A DNA stretch of 61,152 nt from Mycobacterium sp. (GCA_031292665.1 JARLGR010000233.1:1-61152), one strand, 5' to 3'. Positions 8,089 to 16,852 are shown, counted from the stretch's first letter. A program made the numbers and translations. Notes: generated by a model not told the origin, from the sequence alone.

Positions 8089-9651
8089 TCAGTTCGCCGC
8101 CGAGGCCGTCTCGGTGCTACCCGCCGTGCCGTTCTGCTCCCGCGGCAGATCCAGCTCTTTGATATTGATCAGTTGCATGTCCGGGGTGAAGGTGTGGACG
8201 CCGCCCGCGGCGGCGCGTTTCGCCGAATACATCGCCACGTCGGCCTGTTTGAGTAATCCGTCCGCGGAGACGCCGGGATCCTCGGCTGCCGCAACGGCGA
8301 GTCCGACGCTGGGCCGTATCAACAGCTCCTGGCCGTCGATGGTGAACGGTTCGTCGAAGATGTCGATCACCCGGTTGGCGACCACAGACGGGGAATCGGC
8401 TCCGCCCTCGATCAGGATCGCGAACTCGTCGCCGCCGAGGCGGGCGACCGTGTCGCTGGTCCGCAGACACCCGAGGATCCGTTCTGCGACCCCGATCAAC
8501 AGCGCGTCCCCGGCCTGATGACCGAGGCTGTCGTTGACGAGTTTGAAGTCGTCCAGGTCTAACAACAAGACCGCCAGCGCCCTGGGATCGCGGTTCCGCG
8601 ACTGCAGGGCGTGCGTGAGTCGGTCGTGAAACAAAGTACGGTTTGCCAGGCCGGTCAACGGGTCATGCAACGCCTGGTCCGCCACCATGACCAGCAGCCG
8701 CCGGTTCTCGCCGACCACGAGAAATTGCCGAACCAACACCGCGCTCACCAGTAGTAGCGCCACTCCGAGCACCGGGGCTGATCCCGGCCTCGGCAGCAGG
8801 TAAACCGTGCCGACCACGCTGGCCAACAGCAGCGGCACATACGGCAACCACAACGCGACCCGCGGCGGCACCCGTGCCGCCCCCAAGCCGGTCTCCAGGG
8901 TCGGGACTCTGACCAGCGCGGCCACGCCCAGCAGCAGCAAACCCGCCAGCCACCCCAGATCGATGGCGCTGCCGCTCACATAGTCGTTGTGCGCGATCAA
9001 GTAGACAAAGGCGCTATCCGAGAGCGCTATCAACGCGATCCCTGCCGTCAGCAACGTCATCGTCGCACGCTGCCCGGTATGCGTGCGGGCCAGCACCAGC
9101 ACCGCCACCGTGATCAGCACCAGATCCGACACGGGATAGGCCAACGCTAGGCCCAGCGCGAAATGGCTGACGCTGTGCGCGGTGAACACGGCGCGCAGCA
9201 CGCTTACCCAAGACACAAGGAACAGCGATCCGGCCACGATCAGCCCGTCCAGCACCAGACGTGTTTGAGACTGACCCGCATACCCGATCGGAAACAACAC
9301 CAACGCCAGGCAAGCGCCGACCGGGAACACCAGATACGCCCCGTCCGCCACGGACGGAAACGGGCCGTTCACCCGACCCCATTGCTCGTAATGCCCCCAG
9401 ATCGCGTCACCGACGAACCACCCAGCCAACCCGATCATCAGGCAGATCCACGCACCCCGGTCACGGCCACGACCGGACCACGCCGCCACCCCAGCACACG
9501 TGACCGCGAACAACCCGAAAGCCACACACCCGACGTCGCTGACGGCCCGGGTGGTTTCGACACCGCCCCAGCCTGCGAGCAGCCACACACCGATAACAAC
9601 GAGTGCGACTCCGGCGAAACCGGTGATCCAATGCACCTTCGGTAACGCCAT
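8089..9651 (-). CDS. Membrane-bound diguanylate cyclase (GGDEF)
   Basis: Makes cyclic di-GMP from two GTP. The start is placed at the ATG at 9651 (MALPKVHWITGFAGV), which has GAGGG about eight bases upstream; the 46 in-frame residues further upstream are not membrane-like. The N-terminal ~350 residues hold about nine or ten hydrophobic helices. The C-terminal GGDEF domain starts at LTGLANRTLFHDRL and has an intact GGDEF motif. An RTSD inhibitory-site motif lies five residues before it (RTSDTVARLGGDEF). No EAL domain is present. The large N-terminal membrane region suggests sensing of a membrane or small-molecule signal. Neighbours give no clue to its role. Confidence 0.9.
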   Translation of the reverse strand: MALPKVHWITGFAGVALVVIGVWLLAGWGGVETTRAVSDVGCVAFGLFAVTCAGVAAWSGRGRDRGAWICLMIGLAGWFVGDAIWGHYEQWGRVNGPFPSVADGAYLVFPVGACLALVLFPIGYAGQSQTRLVLDGLIVAGSLFLVSWVSVLRAVFTAHSVSHFALGLALAYPVSDLVLITVAVLVLARTHTGQRATMTLLTAGIALIALSDSAFVYLIAHNDYVSGSAIDLGWLAGLLLLGVAALVRVPTLETGLGAARVPPRVALWLPYVPLLLASVVGTVYLLPRPGSAPVLGVALLLVSAVLVRQFLVVGENRRLLVMVADQALHDPLTGLANRTLFHDRLTHALQSRNRDPRALAVLLLDLDDFKLVNDSLGHQAGDALLIGVAERILGCLRTSDTVARLGGDEFAILIEGGADSPSVVANRVIDIFDEPFTIDGQELLIRPSVGLAVAAAEDPGVSADGLLKQADVAMYSAKRAAAGGVHTFTPDMQLINIKELDLPREQNGTAGSTETASAAN

Positions 9652-10457
9652 CAGAGACCCTCGGGGATACTTCAACCAGGGAACTCCCCACGCGGACGAT
9701 AAGAGCATAAATATTAGAGCATCGTCCATGCGCGCGTCTGGCACACAACCGGCAGGCTGGCAAGTCTTAGTCGGCACAGGGGGCCGCACGGGGTGTATGA
9801 GCCTGTAACGGCGTCACAAGTGTCACACGAAGACGAGGCGAACGTGGCTTACGCAGGGGTCGCCGCATCCTGTGACCGCTCGACCGCCGAGAACGGTTCG
9901 TCGGACGGCAGGTCGCTCGCAGGCAGTCGCCCTGCGTGACAGCGTTGCACCGTGACACCGTATTCCAACAACTACAAGTACAGATTCCAACAACTACAGG
10001 TGCATTCGCCGCGCTCCCCGATCAGGGGGTTGGGAGCGGCCATAATATTTCCGAAACTTGTGGCGACCGCAACACAGGGGATGGTTGCTTCCGTCACTCG
10101 TCAAGGTCGGTTCTCCTCGCGACGCTGCGGGACTCCACCATGACTCCCTCCTCGCCGACGACAAAGAGCGGCAAGGAACGAGGAATGGAGACGATCGCCT
10201 TGAGTGACCATTCCGTGTGCAATCGGATTGACGCCCAACAAGAGCACCGGAGCGATTGAACTCGACCGGTGGTTCCCAGTCCTGAGTCGCTGTCCAGCTC
10301 CGCGACGGCTCGGTCGTCGGCACCAAACTCGACGAGCCGGGCACTGGACGATCGGCTCCGTGTGCGCCTTGGGCACCCCGGCGCGAGGGCGTCTTGCCCC
10401 AAGGGCCATCGGGCCGAAGTTGCTCTAACCGACTTCGCCGCTGGTACGGTGCGCGGC
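9652..10457. other. Long region without a convincing gene
   Basis: Overlapping short frames on both strands show no recognisable domain. It contains a 22-base tandem direct repeat at 9962-10005 (separate entry). A minus-strand frame ending at 10094 has a plausible acidic composition (LVEFGADDRAVAELDSDSG, LPLFVVGEEGVMVE) and could be a degraded unknown gene, but no start or family can be assigned. Confidence 0.4.
9962..10005 (+). repeat. Two-copy 22-base tandem repeat
   Basis: ATTCCAACAACTACA occurs at 9962-9976 and again at 9984-9998, period 22, followed by AGTACAG and GGTGCAT. AT-rich against the local background. It could be a two-site operator or a replication/recombination iteron remnant; no adjacent gene decides. 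Confidence 0.6.
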
Positions 10458-10796
10458 ATGACGGACGAGACACCCGATTACATGACAGACGAGTTGCCAG
10501 AATATGAGGCAGACGAGTTCGGCGACCACGAGGACCTGTTAGACGAAGGCCGGTTGGGGCATATTGAGCATCTCGGTGCCAAGTGGCGGACCGGGTTTGT
10601 CAGGTACGGACCGGACGGCCACAGCGTGACGGTGAGGCTTGTTGCCGAGGGAATGCCGAAGGGCGAAATGGCGATCACCGATTTCGTAGTCAGTGAGGCG
10701 CTTGCGCTTGTTTTTCAACAAGTAGCTTCGGTCAACCACGTCGATCTTGAGCTTAAGGTCAGATCGGACAACCCGATTACCCGCGATGGCGGTTAG
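10458..10796 (+). CDS. Unknown acidic protein, 112 aa
   Basis: The ATG at 10458 (MTDETPDYMTDELPEYEADEF) is chosen because the frame becomes protein-like exactly there; the upstream in-frame extension is Arg/Ser-rich noise. The first 40 residues are strongly acidic, followed by a compact region (GHSVTVRLVAEGMPKGEMAI, VSEALALVFQQVASV). No family recognised. Confidence 0.55.
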   Translation: MTDETPDYMTDELPEYEADEFGDHEDLLDEGRLGHIEHLGAKWRTGFVRYGPDGHSVTVRLVAEGMPKGEMAITDFVVSEALALVFQQVASVNHVDLELKVRSDNPITRDGG

Positions 10797-10977
10797 CGAG
10801 GCGACTGCTCGACACGACCGCATGAAGTGGCGGCGATCCAGGCTAGACCCCCATCCAAGTTACTGAAAGCAGTGGTCACGTGTGTTTGTTGGTGACCTTG
10901 GCCTCTTACACCAGCACGCTCGACGAATCGACGATGACGACGCGAGAGCAGACCCCATCTCAGTTCAGGAGGAGATC

Positions 10978-11373
10978 GTGATCGAGCTGCTGAAGGACTT
11001 TCCCGACAACGTCATAGCGATTGCGTGCCATGGACATGTGACGAAGGCCGATTACGAAACGGTGCTGATACCGGACCTCGAAGACAAACTTGGTCGGCAC
11101 GAAAGAGTGCGGATCTATTGCGAGATCGCGCCTGATTATGTCGGGATCGATCCCGGCGCGGTCTGGGAGGATACGAAGGTGGGCTTCAGCCACCTCCGCG
11201 ATTGGGAGCGCGCCGCGATGGTCACTGATGTGGAATGGATGAGACACGCGGCGAAGTTCTTTGGTGGTTTCTTTGGTTTCCTGGTGTCCGGGGAGTGGCG
11301 TGCGTTCCCGATCGCTGACGCCGACAAAGCACGCGAGTGGATTGTTGGCGGGGGTCCTGCCGCGCGGATGTAG
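10978..11373 (+). CDS. SpoIIAA-like (STAS-fold) protein
   Basis: AGGAGG at 10967-10972, five bases before the GTG at 10978, fixes the start (VIELLKDFPDNVIAIACHGH). The 131-aa product matches the small SpoIIAA-like family: a beta strand then HGHVTKADYETVLIP, a middle strand RIYCEIA, and a C-terminal helix. These are stand-alone STAS-fold proteins proposed to bind lipids or small ligands; no anti-sigma partner is nearby. Upstream in-frame codons to 10882 are unlikely to be translated. Confidence 0.75.
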   Translation: MIELLKDFPDNVIAIACHGHVTKADYETVLIPDLEDKLGRHERVRIYCEIAPDYVGIDPGAVWEDTKVGFSHLRDWERAAMVTDVEWMRHAAKFFGGFFGFLVSGEWRAFPIADADKAREWIVGGGPAARM

Positions 11374-11582
11374 CCTGCCTGTCGGCGGGGGCGTCGACCC
11401 CCGCACTGGACGCCGGTGTGGTAGTCCAACGCACATCCGCCGAAGATGGCCGCCAACGCGATCGGGACCAGGCCAGGCCCTTGCGAAGCCGTCCATTCGA
11501 GGCCAAGGCCCTAGTCAATGCGGGTGGCCGAGGCCAAGGATAGACAGTCGCAGCCATTCCAGACACAGGTGTGGGGACAGCC

Positions 11583-12389
11583 GTGAGCAGCAACGAAACC
11601 GAAAATCCGGAGATCGCCAAGTGGGATCCCGCCTTCACCAGGCGGATGATCAACGTGATGACGCCAGTTGTCACGCGATGGTTCCGGGCGCAGGTGCGCG
11701 GCTTGGAATCCTTCCCGTCGGTCGGCGGCGCTTTGGTGGTGTCCAACCATTCCGGCGGCGTGCTGCCGCCTGACTGCAACATCCTCGCCCCAGCCTTCTA
11801 CGGCAAGTTCGGCTACCACCGCCCGCTCTACACCCTTGCCCACTACGGCGTGTTCGTCACCCCGTTCGCCGGATCACTGGGCCGCCTCGGTGTCATCCAT
11901 GCCAGCCCGGACAACGCTGCGCAAGCGCTGCACTCGGGTGCGGTCGTGCTGGACTTTCCTGGCGGGGACTACGACGCCTTCCGGCCCACGTTGGCGCAGA
12001 ACGTTATCGACTTCGACGGTCGCACCGGATACGTCAGGATCGCCCTGGAAACCGGCGTGCCGATCGTGCCAGCGGTATCGATCGGGGGGCAGGAAACCCA
12101 ACTGTTCCTTACTCGCGGCACTTGGCTGGCAAAGCGACTGGGCCTCAAGCGTATCCGGATGGAGATTCTGCCGGTGACCCTCGGTTTCCCCTACGGTCTG
12201 ACGGTGCTCTTCCCGGCCAATCTGCCGTTGCCAGCCAAGATCACTTATCAAGTGCTGGAGCCGATCGACATCGTCGCCCAGTTCGGGACGAACCCCGATG
12301 TCGACGAGGTCGATGCCCACGTCCGCTCGGTGATGCAGACCGCCCTTGACCGGCTGGCCCGCCAGCGCCGCCTACCCGTACTGGGCTGA
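11583..12389 (+). CDS. PlsC-type lysophospholipid/1-acyl-glycerol acyltransferase
   Basis: Transfers an acyl group to a glycerolipid acceptor at the membrane. Motifs: NHSGGVLPPD (the mycobacterial H-x7-D variant of the usual HX4D site) near residues 55-64, FAGSLGRLGVI, the FPGGDYD block (second acyltransferase motif) and IVPAVSIGGQET. Start GTG 11583 (VSSNETENPEI) or GTG 11571. About 268 aa, normal for the family. It resembles the Rv1428c-type mycobacterial group. No co-directional partner is immediately adjacent, so it is probably monocistronic. The exact acceptor cannot be told. Confidence 0.85.
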   Translation: MSSNETENPEIAKWDPAFTRRMINVMTPVVTRWFRAQVRGLESFPSVGGALVVSNHSGGVLPPDCNILAPAFYGKFGYHRPLYTLAHYGVFVTPFAGSLGRLGVIHASPDNAAQALHSGAVVLDFPGGDYDAFRPTLAQNVIDFDGRTGYVRIALETGVPIVPAVSIGGQETQLFLTRGTWLAKRLGLKRIRMEILPVTLGFPYGLTVLFPANLPLPAKITYQVLEPIDIVAQFGTNPDVDEVDAHVRSVMQTALDRLARQRRLPVLG

Positions 12390-12459
12390 CCGGATTTCGA
12401 GCCCGGCGGCGCGCAGCTTGTGCAGTACGCGGGGGCAACCTGCGACATGCTGCGCAGTG

Positions 12460-12651
12460 GTGTTGACCACAGGCTATATCGTCAAAGACCTGGCTCAGCA
12501 CTTGGGGACTACCATGCAGATGGCCGATCAGGTGTTGGATGACGCAATGGAAGCTGACTGCCCCAACCTCACCATTGGTGCCGATGGCGTGGCCGAAGCT
12601 GAGGCCGCGATCGAGCGGTTAGCGGCCGCGCCAGCCGACGACGGCTGGTGA
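12460..12651 (+). CDS. Unknown short ORF, possible remnant
   Basis: From a GTG at 12460 (or 12457) the frame gives VLTTGYIVKDLAQHLGTTMQ and ends AEAAIERLAAAPADDGW, plausible helical protein of 63 aa. Upstream in-frame sequence is not protein-like. No family recognised. It sits among gene fragments and may itself be a fragment. Confidence 0.3.
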   Translation: MLTTGYIVKDLAQHLGTTMQMADQVLDDAMEADCPNLTIGADGVAEAEAAIERLAAAPADDGW

Positions 12652-12804
12652 TACGAGACATCTGGCTACTGCGGCTGCGGGCTTCTACTGGCACGAGCCC
12701 ACGGCGACGACACTGCCTACCGCGACTATCGGGATCGCTACCGCGACATGGCGAGAACGCTTGGCTTCGAGGGCCATATCTCGTGGGCCGAGGCAATGCC
12801 ATGA
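12652..12804 (+). pseudogene. C-terminal fragment of a cyclase/ATPase-type mycobacterial regulator
   Basis: The frame read from about 12661 gives LARAHGDDTAYRDYRDRYRD followed by MARTLGFEGHISWAEAMP and a stop at 12802. That ending is characteristic of large mycobacterial adenylate cyclase-type regulators with C-terminal helical repeats. Only the last ~50 residues are present. A related full-length type of gene begins at 57851 in this window. Confidence 0.55.
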
Positions 12805-12844
12805 GGGCGGGCATCCAGGGAGGGGCGCCCACCTTGTCTTGAAA

Positions 12845-13006
12845 CAGACCACATGTGCCGACTCGCGGAAGTTCGTCTCCGGCGCGTCCGGGGATCCCGC
12901 GGTCATCGTCGCGGCCATCGAGTCGTTGGCCGGACTGCATCAGCGTGGCATCCTCTCCGACGAGGAGTTCGCCGCGAAGAAGGCCGAACTGCTCGGCCGG
13001 CTCTGA
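12845..13006 (+). pseudogene. SHOCT-domain fragment
   Basis: The frame ends AAIESLAGLHQRGILSDEEF then AAKKAELLGRL, the short C-terminal SHOCT helix pair (Gly-Ile-Leu-Ser-Asp-Glu-Glu-Phe) usually attached to other domains. The preceding in-frame sequence has no recognisable partner. It lies 40 bases after the cyclase-type fragment, so this looks like a graveyard of truncated genes. Confidence 0.55.
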
Positions 13007-13197
13007 GGCGCTACCGCATCCGCGCAGACCGTAAGTGGGCGATAATCCGGGCTCAATCAAAGCGATGGCCCGTTGCGGCGCTTGCGGGCACTTCGCCAGC
13101 GTGCATCACGGCGGTGGTGGGAGGACGTCCCGGTGGCTCGTCGTGTGCGGCCCCGGATTGCGACTGCGCGAGCTTCGTTGAGGGCAAGGATGCCCGG

Positions 13198-13614
13198 GTG
13201 CCTCTTGGAAGGGACAATCTGACAGCTGCTGAAGTTGCACAGCTGACCGGGCTGTCGGTGCACACCCTGAGCTATTGGCGGCAGACCGATCAGGGGCCGA
13301 AGACGATCAAGGCGGGGACGCGCACGCTATATCGGCGCAAGGACGTCGAGGAGTGGCTGTTCAAGATCGACGGCAGGCCGATCCCTTCGTTGGTGGCGTC
13401 ATCTGGCTGGTATGAGAAAGCGGTCGAGGCTGCCGAGCGGATCGAACCGGCTCACACCTCGCCGTGGAAGCTCACCAGCACCTACGCCCTACTGTCGATC
13501 GCCGAAAACCTATTGCATAGAGAGCCTCCCAAGCAGCGACGGCCAAGTCCGGCGACAACCGCTGCACTACATGACGGCGAGCTGCTGACGGTCGCTTGTC
13601 GCCGACATCGCTGA
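13198..13614 (+). CDS. AlpA/excisionase-type helix-turn-helix protein
   Basis: From GTG 13198 the product starts VPLGRDNLTAAEVAQLTGLS and continues VHTLSYWRQTDQGPKT then RTLYRRKDVEEWL, a complete HTH_17/MerR-like excisionase domain. The C-terminal half (to residue 138) is not recognised, and its last residues (ELLTVA, then noise) belong to the start of the next HTH unit. Proteins of this type are recombination-directionality or small regulatory factors of integrative elements. It lies 1.1 kb before a tRNA-derived att-like sequence. Upstream in-frame codons from 12853 are Arg-rich and not used. Confidence 0.65.
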   Translation: MPLGRDNLTAAEVAQLTGLSVHTLSYWRQTDQGPKTIKAGTRTLYRRKDVEEWLFKIDGRPIPSLVASSGWYEKAVEAAERIEPAHTSPWKLTSTYALLSIAENLLHREPPKQRRPSPATTAALHDGELLTVACRRHR

Positions 13615-13759
13615 AGTGGCTGCCATAACACGGCTCTCGCAGGGAACATTGCGGTACTGGCGATACGCAGGAACGGGCGGCCCACCGTCGGTCAAGCTGG
13701 GCAGACGGGTCATCTACCGCCGAGTCGACGTAGAGAAATGGCTGGAGGAGTCGGAATGA
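13571..13759 (+). pseudogene. Second excisionase-type HTH unit, frameshifted
   Basis: Codons from 13598 read VADIAEVAAITRLSQGTLRY then WRYAGTGGPPSVKLGRRVIY and RRVDVEKWLEESE, ending at TGA 13757. This is a full HTH_17 domain. The expected N-terminus (ELLTVA) lies in another frame at 13580-13597. The ATG at 13571 in the HTH frame meets a TGA at 13586. So two small shifts or one replacement broke the start. A tandem pair of such HTHs fits a decayed integrative element. Confidence 0.6.
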
Positions 13760-13787
13760 ACCGCACTGGTGAGCTTTGACGTCGTCC

Positions 13788-14537
13788 CTAGGTCTGGGGC
13801 ATACCAGATGTATTTTTTCGCTCCCATTGGCTGTACGTCTGCAACTTGCGGTTCCGCCACACCCACCTTGTTACATCCAAGTAGTGCTTGAACCGCCGTC
13901 GTCGCCGTTTGGCACGAATTTCAAAAAAGTAGCCCTTCTTCTTCGCCTTCCGGAGACGCCCATACGTCATGATGCTGTTAGTAACTTCGCGTTCCCAGCG
14001 GTTGCCATTTGCATCGAGGAAGCCGATCCAATAGACGGTGCTCCAGCGAAACCGATCGTCAGCGCCCGGCCCGAGCGTGACCGACTGCCCAGGTGGTAAC
14101 ACTCTCGACGCGGCAATGATCGTCAGCAGCATGTAGCCCTGGCGGCCGTCGAATCCGACCAGCTCGCTCTTCGTGTTGAGCAGCACCATGCCGATACCGG
14201 TTTGTTCGACCTCGCCAGCGCGCATTTTTTGAAAGGTGACGCCGCCAAGTAGCGACGGAATCAACCGGCGCTCTTTGTAGCGGCCATAGAAGCCGCTGAT
14301 CTGGTCTTCCGAATCGTTGTACAGGATGAAATTAAACGGGTGAATCTTGCCGTTCTCCGGAAACGCCACCGTCGCGTGGATCTGGTGTGCTTGGGCACGT
14401 TTCCGACTCCGGGCACTGAGGATGTAGTAGGTCGCGGCGGCGATGGCTGCCCCGCCCGTCCCGATGGCGCTGAACCACTCGGCAACTGTTCCCCAGATCG
14501 CCACGTGCATTGGCCACGTCCAGAGGTCTCCCCACAC
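13788..14537 (-). CDS. Unknown protein with one N-terminal membrane segment, 249 aa
   Basis: One hydrophobic helix at about residues 10-42 (AIGTGGAAIAAATYYILSA) followed by a soluble part with beta-strand character (IHATVAFPENGKIHPFNFIL, GYMLLTIIAASRVLPPGQSV) and a very basic C-terminus (KAKKKGYFFEIRAKRRRRRF). This resembles small phage/island membrane proteins rather than a known enzyme. Less GC-rich than its neighbours, fitting an island gene. Alternative starts exist in the first ten codons. Confidence 0.6.
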   Translation of the reverse strand: MWGDLWTWPMHVAIWGTVAEWFSAIGTGGAAIAAATYYILSARSRKRAQAHQIHATVAFPENGKIHPFNFILYNDSEDQISGFYGRYKERRLIPSLLGGVTFQKMRAGEVEQTGIGMVLLNTKSELVGFDGRQGYMLLTIIAASRVLPPGQSVTLGPGADDRFRWSTVYWIGFLDANGNRWEREVTNSIMTYGRLRKAKKKGYFFEIRAKRRRRRFKHYLDVTRWVWRNRKLQTYSQWERKNTSGMPQT

Positions 14538-14651
14538 CGGGCCAGTATTGCAAGCTCAGGCCGTACTGGCTGCAACCCTGCCGAGCGGTTTGCTGACGAC
14601 CATCGCGATGCGTCGGTCAGGCACGGCTGAGTCACCAGGACGTCGCTGGCC

Positions 14652-14679
14652 ACAATTTGGCCACAATTTGGCCACAGTT
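14652..14679 (+). repeat. Short tandem repeat before the att-like site
   Basis: CCACAATTTGG is repeated with an 11-base period (CCACAATTTGGCCACAATTT then GGCCACAG). Only two and a half copies. Located 80 bases before the tRNA fragment, where arm-type sites of an integrative element could lie. Confidence 0.5.
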
Positions 14680-14712
14680 ACAGTTAACTATCGTGAACTA
14701 CCATGATGTCTT

Positions 14713-14743
14713 TCAGCAGCTAAAGCCGATTTTAGCCTGCTGA
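14713..14743 (+). terminator. Strong hairpin (stem 12 bp with one bulge)
   Basis: TCAGCAGCTAAA, loop GCCGAT, then TTTAGCCTGCTGA: twelve paired bases with a single extra G in the right arm. No T-run follows, so it may be an intrinsic-type mycobacterial terminator or a structural element of the adjacent recombination site. Confidence 0.55.
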
Positions 14744-14756
14744 TCAGGTAGCTGAA

Positions 14757-14784
14757 TAGGGTTCAAATCCCTCCGCCACCGCCA
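14757..14784 (+). other. 3'-terminal tRNA-Ser fragment, candidate attachment site
   Basis: AGGGTTCAAATCCC followed by TCCGCCACCGCCA is a T-arm (TTCAAAT loop), seven-base 3' acceptor strand CGCCACC, discriminator G and CCA. It matches a mycobacterial-type tRNA-Ser whose acceptor 5' strand would be GGTGGCG. The rest of a tRNA is absent upstream, so this is not a functional gene. Such 3' ends are what tRNA-targeting integrases leave at the far end of an element. Excisionase-type HTH genes lie just upstream. Confidence 0.7.
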
Positions 14785-14785
14785 T

Positions 14786-15068
14786 GTGATGTCTCGGGAC
14801 ATCGGAATAGGTCCGAACCCGTTTAGAGTTCGGATTTTGTCTTTGGGCGTCTTGCTGTCGAGTTGGGAGCCGTCGAGACTGGAGAGCCTTAGCCAATTTG
14901 GGCAGTCGTCCATGCGAAATGCGAGGAAGCCAGTGCCGGGACGGCCAGCTCGATGGTTAGTCATCCCTAGGACGCGACTTCTGGGTTTGCGGGGATTTAG
15001 CGGGCCGCGTCGAATGCGATCGGCAGGGTGATCGGTCCGCCCGAAGCGTTGACCGGTTTTAGGCCCGC
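14786..15068. other. Intergenic, nothing recognised
   Basis: No coding frame on either strand has convincing composition; no hairpin or repeat stands out. Confidence 0.5.
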
Positions 15069-16220
15069 TCAGCGCTGGGCGACCAACGCGGAGCCCCCAC
15101 CGGTGAGCGCCTCAATGGTTTTGGTGTCCGCGTCTTGATGCGGTTGTCCGTCGGGCCGCAGCAGGTCGTGGAACCACACTTTCGGAACCTCGCTGTACGG
15201 GTGCTCCCAGGAGTCCCACGGGAAGTAGGTCTGGGTCTTGCCGGCGACGAAACCCCAGTTTATGGCACCGACGTTGTGGCGTTTGGCGACGGGCAGGATT
15301 CCCTCGACGGTGCTGCCTTTGGGCCGGGCCATGTACTCGGTGCACAGGATCGGCCGCCCCAGCGGCGTCAGCTCAGAGATCCTGTTCTCGAAACCCGCGG
15401 GTTCGGCGTAGGAGTGGAAGGTGATGACGTCGGAGTTGTCCAGTTGGATTTTGCTGATTGCGCTGCGGCCTTGAGGTTGTCCCCAATCACCGCGCCACAC
15501 CCCGCTCGTCAGCGGTTGACCGGGATCGACGGAGCGCGCCCACCGAAAGACTTGGGGAAGCAGGTTCGCGACGAGCTGCTCCTTGTCGCTCCGCTCGACA
15601 TTGCGATATTGACGCGCGGGATTGTCCGGCTCATTCCAGAGGTCCCAACCCAAAACGCGGTCGTCACTGCGGAACTGGGTCAACACCCCGGTGACGTAGT
15701 CCTGCAGGACGCGGGTATAGCGGGGATCGCCGAGGCCTTCGGCGCCCGGGCTTTGCACCCACCCCGAGTTGTGCACGCCGGGCCGGGGCGCGCGCTGCCG
15801 GCCCGCCCTGGGCGCGGGGTCCCAACACGAGTCGAAGAAGACGAACAGCGGCTTGATGCGGTGACGGGCCGCGATGTCGACAAACTGTGCGAGACGGCTC
15901 TGGAACCCTCGCTGATCCTGGGCCCAGAGCTGGTCGTGGAGGAAGACCCGCGTGGTGTTGAGCCCGTAAAACCTCGCCCAGCCGAGCTCGGTGTCGATGC
16001 GCCGCGGGTCGAAGGTGTCGGCTTGAAACATCTCAAGCTGGTTGATGGCGTTCGACGGTATGTAGTTGGCTCCGACCAGCCAGCCCTGCGCCTGATACCA
16101 GCGATTGGCCCGGTCCGGGGACCACCGGCCCGCCTCCTCCGCGGCGGCAAGGGGCGTTCGGGCCAGTGCAGCACCGGCTGCCAGCAGCAGCGGTAGCTTC
16201 AGGGCCGTTCGACGATGCAC
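15069..16220 (-). CDS. Exported glycoside hydrolase family 5-type enzyme
   Basis: Start GTG 16220 gives VHRRTALKLPLLLAAGAALA, a Tat-like signal (RRTALK plus hydrophobic stretch and AxA), so the protein is probably exported. The upstream in-frame extension to 16349 is not needed. The mature part is a TIM-barrel hydrolase of the cellulase type: GANYIPSNAINQLEMF at the start, general acid Glu in GWDLWNEPDNP, nucleophile Glu in ILCTEYMARP, and GFVAGKTQTYFPWDSW near the end. The precursor is about 383 aa, normal for the family. Substrate could be a beta-mannan, glucan or host/plant glycan; not decidable here. No clear SD before the GTG. Confidence 0.82.
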   Translation of the reverse strand: MHRRTALKLPLLLAAGAALARTPLAAAEEAGRWSPDRANRWYQAQGWLVGANYIPSNAINQLEMFQADTFDPRRIDTELGWARFYGLNTTRVFLHDQLWAQDQRGFQSRLAQFVDIAARHRIKPLFVFFDSCWDPAPRAGRQRAPRPGVHNSGWVQSPGAEGLGDPRYTRVLQDYVTGVLTQFRSDDRVLGWDLWNEPDNPARQYRNVERSDKEQLVANLLPQVFRWARSVDPGQPLTSGVWRGDWGQPQGRSAISKIQLDNSDVITFHSYAEPAGFENRISELTPLGRPILCTEYMARPKGSTVEGILPVAKRHNVGAINWGFVAGKTQTYFPWDSWEHPYSEVPKVWFHDLLRPDGQPHQDADTKTIEALTGGGSALVAQR

Positions 16221-16432
16221 GAAGTGACCATAATTTTCACCGGCGACACCTTCGGTCTTGCGGATCGGCACGTCGGGAATTGTTATGCCGTTGTCACCAG
16301 GCAGTATTGAGCCAGCTGGGCGTGCGAGAGCCCCGACACGCCGCAGCACCGACGATCAGTACGGCGCGTCAGCTACCGATGCCGGTCCGTCTGCGCGGAC
16401 CGGCGGCCTGGGGAAGCCTTACAACGGCGCGG

Positions 16433-16852
16433 TCAGGTGCTGGTCGATGCTGCCGGCGTCCACCCGTCCACCACCAGCGGCAGTGAGATCGTCTGACCCC
16501 CGCCAGTCACCTCGATCGCCCAGCGGCCGTCGAAAGGCAACATCGCCTGGATGTCGAAAAAGGCGTAACCGGGGAATTCACCGATCGAGGCTTCCGGCAC
16601 CTCGAATCGTTGGCGCACTGGGTCATCAAGCGTCGGGGGCTTGATCTCGATGTCCACCCACCGATCGTCCGAATCGCCGGCATCGGCGCTGGAATCGGCC
16701 CGTGTCAGCACCACAAGCACGAGGCGGACCCAGCGGTCGGGCCCGACAACAAACCTCGACAGCACGCCGCCCGACACATTGAGTTTGTTGTCTACCGTCG
16801 CGGCAGCTTCCGCCAAAAAGGCCCCGGTAACCATCACAGGCAGAAAATACAA
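16433..16852 (-). CDS. Unknown protein, 139 aa, DUF6941-like pattern
   Basis: Starts MYFLPVMVTGAFLAEAAATV then DNKLNVSGGVLSRFVVG, the same early turn pattern as the 169-aa protein at 6434. Beta-rich with FDIQAMLPFDGRWAIEV near the end. No catalytic motif seen. Separated from the glycoside hydrolase on the same strand by about 210 bases. Function unknown; the family link is by eye. Confidence 0.6.
   Translation of the reverse strand: MYFLPVMVTGAFLAEAAATVDNKLNVSGGVLSRFVVGPDRWVRLVLVVLTRADSSADAGDSDDRWVDIEIKPPTLDDPVRQRFEVPEASIGEFPGYAFFDIQAMLPFDGRWAIEVTGGGQTISLPLVVDGWTPAASTST

Noticed and set aside
9936..10473. Several short frames on both strands
   Set aside because: None has a credible start, composition or domain; kept only as an unassigned region.
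14700..14784. Complete tRNA gene
   Set aside because: Only the T-arm and 3' acceptor are present; the upstream sequence forms a different hairpin and no anticodon arm.
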